64,000 nucleotides of DNA. Origin: Paenibacillus thermotolerans. Its GTDB lineage: Bacteria > Bacillota > Bacilli > Paenibacillales > YIM-B00363. The stretch lies in assembly GCF_028745515.1 (NCBI RefSeq), contig NZ_JAQZSG010000002.1:247401-311400 (forward strand), written 5' to 3'. Under the pieces are notes generated by a model, which did not search any database, was not told the origin of the DNA, and saw only the letters and a program-made list of their open reading frames with translations. Position 1 is the stretch's first letter. Every line of letters begins with the position of its first letter. Below are positions 26,026-34,976 of the stretch, piece by piece. Position numbers and translations under genes: made by a program.

Positions 26026-27027
26026 ATGACAACGGCAGCGATCAAGATCCGAGGATTGACGAAGACGTTTCGCGCGAAGCGCAAAGGGGCAGGGCTTACC
26101 GCAAGCTTGCGGTCCGTGCTTCGTCCGCAGTATGTCGAGAAGACGGCGGTGGAGGCGATCGAATTCCAGGTGGAGCGGGGGGAAACGGTCGCGTTCCTCG
26201 GCCCGAACGGGGCCGGCAAATCGACGACGATCAAGATGCTGACCGGCATTCTCCACCCGTCCGGAGGCGATGCGAGCGTGCTCGGGCTTACCCCGTGGCG
26301 CGACCGGCAAAAGCTGTCTTACCGAATCGGCAGCGTGTTCGGGCAAAAGTCGCAGCTATGGTATCACCTGCCGCCGACCGATACGTTCGAGCTGATGAGC
26401 CGGGTGTATGAGCTGAAGCGGAACGACTACAAGACAAGAAGAGATTTGCTGATCGAGCGGTTCCGGCTGCAGCCGTATCTTCAGACGCCGGTCAGAAAGC
26501 TGTCGCTCGGCGAACGGATGCGGTGCGAGCTGGCGGCCGCGCTGCTGCACCGCCCGGAAATCGTCTTTCTTGACGAGCCGACGATCGGGCTGGACGTCAT
26601 TGTGAAGCAGCACATACGGGAGCTGATTCGGGAAATGAACCGGGAGGATGGGACGACATTTTTCCTCACCTCGCACGACCCGGGCGACATCGAGCAGCTG
26701 TGCGACCGGGCGATCGTCATTAATCACGGCCGGGTCATTCTGGATGAGCAGGTGGCGGTCATGAAGCGGGAGCTGCTGACGCACAAGACGATCAAGCTGC
26801 TGCTCGGCGAAAAGCGGCCTGACAGCTTCCGGATGGCAGGCACGACCGTTACGAAGCAAACCGGCAGCGAGCTGATACTTTCGGTCGATACGCGGAAGAC
26901 GACGATCGAATCGGTGTTAGGGGAAATCGTAAGCTCTTGCCGGATTGAAGACGTAACGATCGAGGATCCGCCGATGGAGGAAATTATCGCCCACATTTAT
27001 GAGAAGAAGGGAGAGGAAGGAGCATGA
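26026..27027 (+). CDS. ABC transporter ATP-binding protein (NatA-like, ABC-2 system)
   Basis: 333 residues from ATG 26026, 6 bp after GGGAGAGGGAG. A longer in-frame reading would run back through the riboswitch and is rejected. Walker A GPNGAGKST lies near residues 60-68, the signature LSLGERMRCELAAAL near residue 160, and Walker B IVFLDEPTIGLD after it. A 35-residue segment between the first strand and the Walker A region (KRKGAGLTASLRSVLRPQY) is typical of the COG4586 type of ABC-2 ATPase. It energises the two permeases that follow and overlaps the next gene by ATGA. Expression is predicted to be riboswitch-controlled. Confidence 0.92.
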   Translation: MTTAAIKIRGLTKTFRAKRKGAGLTASLRSVLRPQYVEKTAVEAIEFQVERGETVAFLGPNGAGKSTTIKMLTGILHPSGGDASVLGLTPWRDRQKLSYRIGSVFGQKSQLWYHLPPTDTFELMSRVYELKRNDYKTRRDLLIERFRLQPYLQTPVRKLSLGERMRCELAAALLHRPEIVFLDEPTIGLDVIVKQHIRELIREMNREDGTTFFLTSHDPGDIEQLCDRAIVINHGRVILDEQVAVMKRELLTHKTIKLLLGEKRPDSFRMAGTTVTKQTGSELILSVDTRKTTIESVLGEIVSSCRIEDVTIEDPPMEEIIAHIYEKKGEEGA

Positions 27028-27845
27028 GCGGTTGGACGAGGGCGCCGGTTGCGGCCGTTATGCGCAAATATCCGGCGGTGGCTCATATCACGCTGCGGAA
27101 CCAGCTGGCGTATTTGCTGGATTTCCTAGTGCGTACGGTATTTCTGATTATTATTTTGTACATTTTCCTGCAGCTGTGGAGCGCCGTGTTCGCCGGGGAA
27201 AAGGAGCCCGTGATCGCCGGCTATACCTTCTCCCAGATCATCTGGTATCTCATTATTTCCGAAGCGGTTACGCTTGCGTTTCCGAGTCTCGCCTTCCGCA
27301 TTGAAGAGGAGGTGAAGGGCGGCGATGTCGCATACCGGCTGACGAGGCCGATCGGATATGTGGGCTTCCATTACGCATCTTATCTCGGCGAGGTCGTCCT
27401 CAGGCTCGGCGTCAATCTGCTCGTCGGGGGAGCGCTCGGCGTTCTGGTGTTCGGGCCGCCGTCGTTCGGCTTCGGGTGGAGCGCGTTCGTTTTGGTGGCG
27501 GTCGGGGCGCTTACGGTGAACTTTTTGCTCAATATGATTGTCGCGTTGTGCGCTTTCTGGGTGGAGGAAACGCAAGGAATCGAATTTGTATATAAAAAGC
27601 TGCTGTTCACCGTCGGGGGCATGATGATGCCGCTGGAGATGTTTCCGGGGTGGCTGCAGGAGGTGTGCCGGTGGCTGCCGTTCCAGGCGGTGCTGTATTT
27701 TCCGGCAAGAACGGTGACGAATTTCCATCCCGGGGAACTGGGCGGCATGCTGGCGGTGCAGTGGGGCTGGTCGGCGGCGCTTGCTGTGGTCGTGGCGTAC
27801 ATGTACCGGAAGGGGGTGCGGAAGCTCAATGTTAACGGCGGTTAG
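27024..27845 (+). CDS. ABC-2 type permease, first subunit
   Basis: 273 residues, ATG 27024 overlapping the ATPase stop. About six hydrophobic segments, beginning with LDFLVRTVFLIIILYIFLQL, and the conserved central EEEVKGGDVAYRLTRPIGY, a recognisable feature of COG4587-type ABC-2 permeases. It would form the membrane channel with the next protein. The substrate is unknown; in such systems it is usually exported. The riboswitch upstream gives a regulatory clue rather than a substrate. Operon of three genes. Confidence 0.88.
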   Translation: MSGWTRAPVAAVMRKYPAVAHITLRNQLAYLLDFLVRTVFLIIILYIFLQLWSAVFAGEKEPVIAGYTFSQIIWYLIISEAVTLAFPSLAFRIEEEVKGGDVAYRLTRPIGYVGFHYASYLGEVVLRLGVNLLVGGALGVLVFGPPSFGFGWSAFVLVAVGALTVNFLLNMIVALCAFWVEETQGIEFVYKKLLFTVGGMMMPLEMFPGWLQEVCRWLPFQAVLYFPARTVTNFHPGELGGMLAVQWGWSAALAVVVAYMYRKGVRKLNVNGG

Positions 27846-28638
27846 CGGAATGAAATCGTTGGCGGTATTTTTGGGGACTTGTTGGAAATGCAATTTGGCA
27901 AGCGCGCTGGAGTATCGCGTATCGTTCCTGCTTACGGCGGGGATGATGCTGCTCAACGATTTCGTATGGATTTTTTTCTGGAGCGTCTTCTTCAACCGGT
28001 TCAACGCGGTGAACGGGTGGGAGCTGCAGGATGTCATGATGATGTGGGCGGTAAGCGCCGGCGGGTTCGGCATCGCCGCAACGTTGTTCGGCAACATGAA
28101 CCGGATCGCGGTCATGACGGCGAACGGTCAGCTGGACGTGTATTTGGCGCAGCCGAAGCCGGTGCTGCTGAATGTACTGGCGAGCCGCATGTCGGTGTCG
28201 GCGATCGGAGATTTTTCGTTCTCGGTCGTGCTTTATTTCATGTTTGGCGACGGCACGCTGTCCGGCTTTCTGAAATACGTGCTGGCGCATATCGTATCCG
28301 CCGCAATTTTCTTGTTTTTTTGCGTCGCGATCAATTCCCTCGCCTTCTGGTTCGGCAACGCGGAGGGGCTCAGCCAGCAGCTGTTCATGTCCATGATCAC
28401 GTTCACGACGTATCCGACCGACATATTCCGCGGAGCCGGGCGGCTCATTATTTTTACGGTGGTGCCCGCCGGATTCATCAGCTATATGCCGATCGGACTG
28501 ATGCGGTCGGCGGTGGATTGGCCGTTCCTGCTAGGCGCGTTGGGAGTGTCCGCGCTGCTGGGGATCGGAGCGGTGAAGCTGTTTTATGCGGGACTGCGCC
28601 GTTACAGCTCGGGCAATTTAATGGCGATGCGAGGGTAA
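27829..28638 (+). CDS. ABC-2 type permease, second subunit
   Basis: 269 residues from ATG 27829 (GGAAG 4 bp upstream), overlapping the previous gene by 17 bp. A second in-frame ATG at 27850 is possible. About six membrane segments. NRIAVMTANGQLDVYLAQPK near residue 85 parallels the gene before it (the G-x-L-D-x-(Y)-L-x-x-P motif of COG3694-type permeases). It completes a one-ATPase, two-permease ABC-2 transporter. A short spacer separates it from the nitroreductase, which has its own ribosome binding site and may be transcribed separately. Confidence 0.88.
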   Translation: MLTAVSGMKSLAVFLGTCWKCNLASALEYRVSFLLTAGMMLLNDFVWIFFWSVFFNRFNAVNGWELQDVMMMWAVSAGGFGIAATLFGNMNRIAVMTANGQLDVYLAQPKPVLLNVLASRMSVSAIGDFSFSVVLYFMFGDGTLSGFLKYVLAHIVSAAIFLFFCVAINSLAFWFGNAEGLSQQLFMSMITFTTYPTDIFRGAGRLIIFTVVPAGFISYMPIGLMRSAVDWPFLLGALGVSALLGIGAVKLFYAGLRRYSSGNLMAMRG

Positions 28639-28717
28639 ACTCGCGTCTCGTGACGAATAGAGGCCGCTTCCGTTAGAATAAGATAGAGAAAAAGAGGGGA
28701 TGGGGGATGGTGGAAAA

Positions 28718-29278
28718 ATGGAGCTAATGGACGGCATTTTGACGAGAAGAAGCATCGGCAGGGTGAAGCCGGAGGCGGTCGATAAAGAGCTGATCGCGAA
28801 GGTGCTGGAGGCGGCGGTATGGGCGCCGAACCATCGGCACACGGAGCCGTGGAGGTTTGTCGTGATGACGGGGGACGGGCGCGGCCGATTGGGAGACGCT
28901 TATGCGGACATCTATAGGCTGGAGCATCCGGATGCGGACGAGGAGTCGGTGCGGAAGCAGCGGGCGAAGGCGTTTCGCGCTCCGGTCGTGGCGGCGGCGT
29001 GCTGCTCTCCGTCCGGAGCCAAGGGCGTCATTGAGCTTGAGGAGTACGCTGCGGTGTATGCGGGCATTCAAAATATGCTGCTTGACGCGCACTCGCTCGG
29101 GTTAGGCGCGATTTGGCGCACGGGGGAGCCGGCGTACCATCCCCGCATGAACGAAGCGTTCGGGCTTGGGGAGCAGGATCGGGTGCTGGGGCTGATCTAC
29201 ATCGGCTGGCCCGATATGGAGCCGCCGAAGGCGGTCCGCACCCCCGCGGCGGAGCGGACGGTATGGATCGAGGAGTGA
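28718..29278 (+). CDS. Nitroreductase family protein
   Basis: About 186 residues. The start is uncertain: ATG 28718 (MELMDGILTRRSIGRVKPE) fits GGTGGA 3 bp upstream, while an ATG at 28700 touches its own ribosome binding site. It shows the nitroreductase N-terminus (ILTRRSIGRVKPEAVDKELI), the FMN-binding AVWAPNHRHTEPWRFVVMTG around residues 33-52, and GLGAIWRTGEPAYHPRMNEA near the C-terminus. Members are FMN-dependent NAD(P)H oxidoreductases acting on nitro compounds, quinones or similar. The physiological substrate is unknown. Confidence 0.9.
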   Translation: MELMDGILTRRSIGRVKPEAVDKELIAKVLEAAVWAPNHRHTEPWRFVVMTGDGRGRLGDAYADIYRLEHPDADEESVRKQRAKAFRAPVVAAACCSPSGAKGVIELEEYAAVYAGIQNMLLDAHSLGLGAIWRTGEPAYHPRMNEAFGLGEQDRVLGLIYIGWPDMEPPKAVRTPAAERTVWIEE

Positions 29279-29393
29279 CGTTGAACGGTCAGGAACGGCC
29301 TGCGTGCTGCGAGCGCGGGTCCGGTTCTGGCTTGTTTTTTTGGTAGAGATGGGGCGGGGCGGGACGGCGGATCGGCGGATCGGTTTCGCCGGG

Positions 29394-29542
29394 GATAACA
29401 CCAAAAGTTGGTGTTATCGCGGTCGGAGGGGGATCGTAGGCGGTGGCGAGCAACGGAACAAAGTTCAATCAAAGTTCCGTTGGAGGCAGCTAGTTTGGCG
29501 GTGTGGAGGCTGCAGCGGAATAAAGTTCCGTTCAAGGTGGTC
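29394..29542. repeat. CGGA/TCCG palindrome cluster, locus 1
   Basis: Non-coding 400-bp gap (29279-29679). It holds an 11-bp perfect inverted repeat with a 3-base loop (GATAACACCAA at 29394, TTGGTGTTATC at 29408). Next comes CAACGGAAC (29451-29459), N14, GTTCCGTTG (29474-29482). Then CAGCGGAA (29513), TAAAG, TTCCGTTC (29526). The last block, 29511-29542, matches 48731-48762 at 29 of 32 positions, so this is an interspersed family. None of the hairpins has a T-run. From 29543 to 29679 I see only an AT-richer stretch with a possible TATGATAA -10 element near 29623, ahead of the next gene. Confidence 0.75.
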
Positions 29543-29679
29543 TCTTTGCAGGAGAAGCGGCATTACGCACGACAAATGGAAGCGAACTGTAATTTTTCGG
29601 TGAGCGCGCCGCCGGATTGGTGTATGATAAAGGATAACAGTAATGCACACGTTCGGATCGGTTGGGGGAGTGGCGGAAG

Positions 29680-30582
29680 TTGGCGTCGTTGTTGCTTCGT
29701 TTTTTGGCGGGAATCGTTTCTTCGATAGTGTTTCCCGTCATACTTGCGATCGTGTTCTTATTCACATTGGGCGGGGGAGAAGCGGGGCCGTTATACTTTA
29801 TCCTGTTCATCGCCGTGTTTGCCGCACCCGTGTATCTAATCGCCGGCATCCCGGTGTCGCTTGCAATCGACGGCTTCGCCGGCGCGCTTCGTCTTCGATC
29901 GGGGCCGGTTCCGCACCTCGTCAAGGCGCCGCTGTACGCAGCCGCGGGGTACATTGTGTTTTATTTCTTTATTCAATCGATATCGGGACCACCGTACGGT
30001 ATCTCTTCACCGACTTCGACAGCGACGTTATTGATCGGTTCCTTTGCGGCTCTACTGTACTATGTGATCCTGGAGCTGCTGCAAAAAGCGGCAGGCCTCA
30101 ACAGACAGCACGCGGCAATCGCACCGCCGGAGCCGATCGTTACGGAGCGATTGCGCATCATGCCGTGCACTCCGGAGCGGCTGGAGGAAGCGAAGCGGCA
30201 AAGCTACCCCGTGGGAAACCATGTGACATGGTATTTGTCGCATTTGAAGCGGGATCCGGAATGGATCGGCTGGGGGACATGGCTCGTGCAGACGCTGGAC
30301 ACCGGGCGGTTCGTCGGGGACGCAGGCTTCAAAGGCAAGCCGGACAGCGGCATGTGCGTGGAGATCGGGTACGGCTTCCTGCCGGAGGCGCGCGGCATCG
30401 GCTACGGCACCGAAACGGCGAAGGCGCTTGTCGAGTGGGCGTTCCGGCAAGGTGTGCGGCAGGTCATCGCCGAGACGGAGAAGACGAACGACGCTTCCAT
30501 TCACGTGCTCAGCAAGCTTGGGTTCACGAGGTACCATGAAACGGAACGATTTTATTACTGGCAGTTGTACAGGAGGGACTGA
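29680..30582 (+). CDS. Membrane domain fused to GNAT acetyltransferase
   Basis: About 300 residues from TTG 29680, 9 bp after GGGGGAG; an earlier TTG at 29662 precedes that site. Residues 1-135 contain about four hydrophobic segments (LLLRFLAGIVSSIVFPVILA; GPLYFILFIAVFAAPVYLIA; KAPLYAAAGYIVFYFFIQSI; ATLLIGSFAALLYYVILELL). Residues 150-300 are a GNAT domain with VTERLRIMPCTPERLEEA, GYGFLPEARGIGYGTETAKA (acetyl-CoA loop) and ASIHVLSKLGFTRY, as in RimJ/RimL-type enzymes. Such a fusion is unusual. It would place an acetyltransferase at the inner membrane face. It abuts the ABC exporter genes (4 bp) and is probably in their operon. Confidence 0.78.
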   Translation: MASLLLRFLAGIVSSIVFPVILAIVFLFTLGGGEAGPLYFILFIAVFAAPVYLIAGIPVSLAIDGFAGALRLRSGPVPHLVKAPLYAAAGYIVFYFFIQSISGPPYGISSPTSTATLLIGSFAALLYYVILELLQKAAGLNRQHAAIAPPEPIVTERLRIMPCTPERLEEAKRQSYPVGNHVTWYLSHLKRDPEWIGWGTWLVQTLDTGRFVGDAGFKGKPDSGMCVEIGYGFLPEARGIGYGTETAKALVEWAFRQGVRQVIAETEKTNDASIHVLSKLGFTRYHETERFYYWQLYRRD

Positions 30583-30585
30583 ACG

Positions 30586-32379
30586 ATGGAGCGAAAAAGC
30601 ATTTTTCGGGAGCATATTTTGCGCCACAAATGGTCTTATATCCTAGGCTTCATTCTCGTTACCGTCTCATCGCTGCTTCAGCTGCTCATTCCGGCATTAA
30701 TGGGTCAGTTCACCGACCGGCTGGAGCAGAAAATTTTGACGTCCGAAGGGATCGCGGCGCTGGCCGCCGGCATCGCGGCGGCGGCGCTCGGCACGGCGCT
30801 CTTCCGGTCGGTCGGCCGGATTTATTTGTTTCGTCTGGCACGGGAGCTGGAGAAACGGGTGCGCAACGATTTGTTCACGCACTGGGAACGAATGCCGGCG
30901 CAGTACTATAACAATCAGCGGATCGGCGATCTGATGGCGCACGGCGTCAGCGACGTCGGCGTCATGCGGGAAGTGACGATGGGCGCATACTTTCAGGTGA
31001 TGGAGGCCGTGGTTATGATCGGAGTTACGGTCGTGGCCATGGCCGGTTCTATTTCGCCGCTGTTGACGCTTCTCACGCTGCTGCCGCTGCCGATGCTGTC
31101 GGCGCTGGCGTACCGGTTTCACCGCACCGTTCAGAAGCAATCCTCCGAGGTGCAGGACGCCATCGGCGATATGACGAGCCGGGTGCAGGAGTTCGTGGCG
31201 GGCATAAGGGTAGTCAAATCGTTCGTGCAGGAGCGGCGCGAAATCGAACGGTTTTCGAAGGCGAACCGATACGGAGTGGAAACGAACGTAAGGCTCGTCC
31301 GCACGAACTCGAAGTTCAACGGGGCGAGCTCGGCGATTGTCGGCGTCAGCTTCCTAATTTCCGTTATCTACGGCGGGGTGATGGTGCTCAATGGCGTCAT
31401 CTCGCTGGGCGAATTCGTAGCGTTCAACACGTATTTGTCGATGCTGATCGGACCGATCGAAAACATCGGCCGCGTCATGAACGTGCTGCAGAAGGGTTGG
31501 GCGTCGGAGAAGCGGCTGCTGCACATATTGAACACCGCCCCCGAGGTTAAGGACGGCCCCGATACGAACAATGAGATCGAACACTTGGAGGGCGCTGTCG
31601 CGTTCCGCAATCTGACGTTCACATATCCGGGTTCGAAGCGTCCGGCGCTGCGGAATATTACGCTGAACGTGCCGAAGGGCACCTCGCTTGCCATCGTCGG
31701 CAAGGTCGGGAGCGGCAAGAGCACGCTCGTACACTTGCTCGTCAGGCAGTACAATCCGCCGATCGGCACGCTGTATATGGACGGTAACGATATTTTGACC
31801 GTGCCGCTTTCGACGCTGCGGAGCGATATCGGCTTCGTGCCGCAGGACGGATTTTTATTCTCGTCGACGATCAAGGAGAACATCGGGTTCGATCCGCAGC
31901 CGCACTCCTTCTGCGAGGTGAAAGAGGCGGCCCGCATCGCGCAAGTGTACGACAACATTATCGAGTTTCCTAAGGGCTTCGATACGGAGCTCGGAGAACG
32001 CGGGCTGTCGCTCTCGGGCGGCCAGCGGCAGCGGGTAAGCATCGCCCGCGCGGTCATTAAGAAGCCGGCGATTCTCGTCTTCGACGACAGCCTCTCCGCG
32101 GTCGATACGTTGACGGAGGACCGGATCTTGGCCGAGCTCGACAACGTCATGAAGGATCGGACGACGATCATTATCGGACACCGGATTTCCTCGGTGCGCC
32201 GGGCAGAGCAAATCATCGTCATGGACGAAGGCCGCATCGTCGAGCGCGGCACGCACGAACAGCTGCTGCGTCTGGGCGGTATTTATGCCGACATGTACCA
32301 CAAGCAGCTGATGGATGAGGAGTCTCAACGCACGGAGACGCAGGATTCTCATGATTTGCCGAAGGAGGTCGGGAGATAG
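30586..32379 (+). CDS. bmrC: Heterodimeric ABC exporter subunit, BmrC (YheI)-like
   Basis: 597 residues, ATG 30586 behind AGGAGGGACTGAACG. An N-terminal six-helix ABC exporter membrane domain (about 1-310) and C-terminal nucleotide-binding domain: Walker A GKVGSGKST near 371, canonical signature LSLSGGQRQRVSIARA near 475, and Walker B ILVFDDSLSAVD near 500, which has Asp where the catalytic Glu is expected. That Asp is the degenerate-site feature of BmrC-type partners. It pairs with the next gene, which has the complementary deviation. The family exports drugs and dyes. Confidence 0.9.
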   Translation: MERKSIFREHILRHKWSYILGFILVTVSSLLQLLIPALMGQFTDRLEQKILTSEGIAALAAGIAAAALGTALFRSVGRIYLFRLARELEKRVRNDLFTHWERMPAQYYNNQRIGDLMAHGVSDVGVMREVTMGAYFQVMEAVVMIGVTVVAMAGSISPLLTLLTLLPLPMLSALAYRFHRTVQKQSSEVQDAIGDMTSRVQEFVAGIRVVKSFVQERREIERFSKANRYGVETNVRLVRTNSKFNGASSAIVGVSFLISVIYGGVMVLNGVISLGEFVAFNTYLSMLIGPIENIGRVMNVLQKGWASEKRLLHILNTAPEVKDGPDTNNEIEHLEGAVAFRNLTFTYPGSKRPALRNITLNVPKGTSLAIVGKVGSGKSTLVHLLVRQYNPPIGTLYMDGNDILTVPLSTLRSDIGFVPQDGFLFSSTIKENIGFDPQPHSFCEVKEAARIAQVYDNIIEFPKGFDTELGERGLSLSGGQRQRVSIARAVIKKPAILVFDDSLSAVDTLTEDRILAELDNVMKDRTTIIIGHRISSVRRAEQIIVMDEGRIVERGTHEQLLRLGGIYADMYHKQLMDEESQRTETQDSHDLPKEVGR

Positions 32380-34512
32380 GTGAGCATTCATCAGGAAGGG
32401 GAAACTCGTAAGTTTACGGACCGGGAGCTTCTGCAAAAACTGGCGAAGTACGCGGCCCCTTACTGGGGGAAGTTTCTGATCTGCATGCTGCTGGCGTTCG
32501 TCGTCGTCGGCGCCGATCTCGGCCGAACGTACTTAATTAAGCTGACGATCGACGACCACATTAACGGCTACCGGCAGCCGATGGTTGCGGCGGATTCCGA
32601 GGAGCGGCTTCGCAGTCTCGGATTTGAGCCGCTCGAAGGTGCCGATGTGTTCGGGCGGTCTTATGCGCGAACGAAGGGCGCGGGGGCGACGCAAGACCAA
32701 GACGGAAACGGTTTGCAGCAAGTGCAAATCGTGGAAATCGAAGGCCGGTCCTACATGGTGGAAGGCTGGCTGCCTGCCGAGCAGAGCGAAATCAAGCTGA
32801 CCGAGCGCACGGACGACGGCGGTGGAAGCTATGAGGTTTCTTTGAAAGGCGCGGCCGCGCCGCTACCGGCTCGTTCGCTGACGGAGGAACAGGAGTCGGC
32901 GTTCCAGGCCGGCGATTATGCGGGAATATGGTTGCTGGGTGCGGTATTTTTAGCGGTGGTGATCGGCGCGGCTTTTTTGAGCATATGGCAAATGAACCTG
33001 CTTCAAGAAACCGGGCAAAGCATCCTGTACAAAATTCGCGACGACCTGTTCAGGCACTTAAGCCGCATGCACATGTCGTTCTATGACAGAAATTCGGCGG
33101 GCCGCATCGTCGTAAGGGTGACGCAGGATACGGAGTCGCTCAACAACTTGTTCACGCAAGTCATTGTGAACCTGCTGAAAGACATTCTCGTGCTGGTCGG
33201 CATTATCGGCGTCATGCTGCACATGAGCGTGAATCTGACGCTGCTGACGTTTATCGTGCTGCCGTTTCTGGCCGGCTTGACGTTCTGGTACAACCACGTC
33301 ATCCGTGCTGCGCAGCGCCGCACGAGAGCGCTCCTCTCGCGGCTCAACTCGTTTCTTGCGGAAAACTTGTCCGGCATGCGCATTACGCAGCTGTTCGTAC
33401 GCGAACGGAAGCAGTGGGAGCAGTTCAACGAGCTGAACGAAGCGCATTACAAGGCGGGGATGCGGGGCACGGTCATCAACTCCGTGTTCCAGCCGGCGAT
33501 CGGCTTGATCGGCAACTTTGCGGTGGCGATGCTGCTGTGGTACGGCGGCATCCGGGTGCTGGACGGGACGCTGACGTTCGGGGTCGTATTTGCGTTCACG
33601 ATCTATGTGCGGCAGTTTTTTAACCCGCTCCTAAGCCTTGCGGAAAAATACAGCCAAGTCCAGATGGCGATGGTCGGCGCGGAGCGGATTTTCGACCTGC
33701 TGTCCGAAAAGCCGGCGATCGTCGACAAGCCGAACCCGGTGCGGCTTCCCGAGCACGGCGTTCGCGGAGAAATCACTTTCGAACATGTTTGGTTCGCCTA
33801 CAATGAAGAGGACTGGGTGCTCAAGGACGTCTCGTTCAAAATCCGCCCTGGCGAAACGACGGCGTTCGTCGGCGCGACAGGCGCGGGGAAGAGCTCGATT
33901 ATTCAGCTCATCAACCGGTTTTACGATATACAGAAAGGGCGCATTTTACTCGACGGCATCGATATTCGGGACATTGCGCTCGAAGATTTGCGGAAGGCGG
34001 TCGGTATCGTGCAGCAGGACGTGTTCCTGTTTACGGGTTCGATCGCAGACAATGTGCGCTTGAACGAAATGTCGATTACGGATGAGGATGTGCGGGAGGC
34101 GGCCCGGCAGGTCCGCATGGACGGCTTTATCCGCTCGCTCCCGGACGGTTACGGCACGCTGCTCGGCGAGAGAGGCGTCACGCTGTCGCTCGGGCAGCGC
34201 CAGCTGCTTTCGTTCGCGCGGGCCATCGTGTTCAAGCCGCAGGTGCTGATTCTGGATGAGGCGACCTCCAATATCGACACGGAAACCGAACTGGTCGTGC
34301 AGAAGGCGCTTGCGGACATAAGCGTCGGCCGTACCACGCTAATCGTTGCGCACCGGCTGTCGACGATCCAGCATGCCGACCAAATCGTCGTCATGCATAA
34401 GGGCAAGGTGCGGGAAATCGGCAACCACAACCAGCTGCTTGCGCAGGAGGGGTATTACTACCGTCTGCATCAGCTGCAGTTTAAGGATAAAGGCGTTACG
34501 CTTTCGGGGTAA
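32380..34512 (+). CDS. bmrD: Heterodimeric ABC exporter subunit, BmrD (YheH)-like
   Basis: 710 residues, GTG 32380 directly after the bmrC stop, with GGGAGATAG upstream. A first helix (about 25-45) is followed by a 130-residue extracellular insertion (about 55-180) and then the remaining helices, the layout known for BmrD. The nucleotide-binding domain has Walker A GATGAGKSS near 498, a non-canonical signature LSLGQRQLLSFARA near 600, and Walker B VLILDEATSNID with the catalytic Glu near 622. It is longer than the usual 670 residues, mainly in the insertion. With bmrC it forms an exporter with one consensus and one degenerate ATP site. Confidence 0.9.
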   Translation: MSIHQEGETRKFTDRELLQKLAKYAAPYWGKFLICMLLAFVVVGADLGRTYLIKLTIDDHINGYRQPMVAADSEERLRSLGFEPLEGADVFGRSYARTKGAGATQDQDGNGLQQVQIVEIEGRSYMVEGWLPAEQSEIKLTERTDDGGGSYEVSLKGAAAPLPARSLTEEQESAFQAGDYAGIWLLGAVFLAVVIGAAFLSIWQMNLLQETGQSILYKIRDDLFRHLSRMHMSFYDRNSAGRIVVRVTQDTESLNNLFTQVIVNLLKDILVLVGIIGVMLHMSVNLTLLTFIVLPFLAGLTFWYNHVIRAAQRRTRALLSRLNSFLAENLSGMRITQLFVRERKQWEQFNELNEAHYKAGMRGTVINSVFQPAIGLIGNFAVAMLLWYGGIRVLDGTLTFGVVFAFTIYVRQFFNPLLSLAEKYSQVQMAMVGAERIFDLLSEKPAIVDKPNPVRLPEHGVRGEITFEHVWFAYNEEDWVLKDVSFKIRPGETTAFVGATGAGKSSIIQLINRFYDIQKGRILLDGIDIRDIALEDLRKAVGIVQQDVFLFTGSIADNVRLNEMSITDEDVREAARQVRMDGFIRSLPDGYGTLLGERGVTLSLGQRQLLSFARAIVFKPQVLILDEATSNIDTETELVVQKALADISVGRTTLIVAHRLSTIQHADQIVVMHKGKVREIGNHNQLLAQEGYYYRLHQLQFKDKGVTLSG

Positions 34513-34563
34513 GGATTGAGGCAAGGATTCGATCGAAAAAATGATTCGCGGGAGACGGTACTT

Positions 34564-34959
34564 GTGTTCGAACGATTGAAGGCATGGGCGAAAAGGTTGA
34601 AGAAGCAGCTGTTCGCGCTATACTTGGCGGCTCGCAGGAAGGATGTGCCATGGTATGCCAAAGCGGCGGCCGTAGCGGTTGCGGCGTATGCGTTCAGCCC
34701 GATCGACCTCATTCCCGACTTTATCCCGGTGCTCGGGTACTTGGACGATGTCATTCTTGTTCCGCTTGGCATTGCGCTCGTCGTGAAGCTGATTCCGCCG
34801 GCGGTTTTGGAGGAGTGCCGGCGGGAAGCGGAACGTCTGATTGCAACGGGAAGCAAGAAGCCTGTCAATTGGATCGGCGGAGCGGTCATTGTTGCGATAT
34901 GGGCCGCGGTGATATTGTACGTCGGGTGGTTTGTTTACCGGCGTCTGCAACTCGGATGA
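34564..34959 (+). CDS. YkvA/DUF1232 family membrane protein
   Basis: About 131 residues from GTG 34564 (MFERLKAWAKRLKKQLF), with GGGAGACGG 6 bp before it. A TTG at 34516 is in frame but has its own ribosome site jammed against it. The core PIDLIPDFIPVLGYLDDVIL is the DUF1232 signature. It is followed by a hydrophobic helix, and a C-terminal membrane segment (IGGAVIVAIWAAVILYVGWF) ends the protein. The family's function is unknown. It follows the bmrCD genes and precedes glycerate kinase by 17 bp. Confidence 0.85.
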   Translation: MFERLKAWAKRLKKQLFALYLAARRKDVPWYAKAAAVAVAAYAFSPIDLIPDFIPVLGYLDDVILVPLGIALVVKLIPPAVLEECRREAERLIATGSKKPVNWIGGAVIVAIWAAVILYVGWFVYRRLQLG

Positions 34960-34976
34960 AGGAGGTACGGGTGAAT

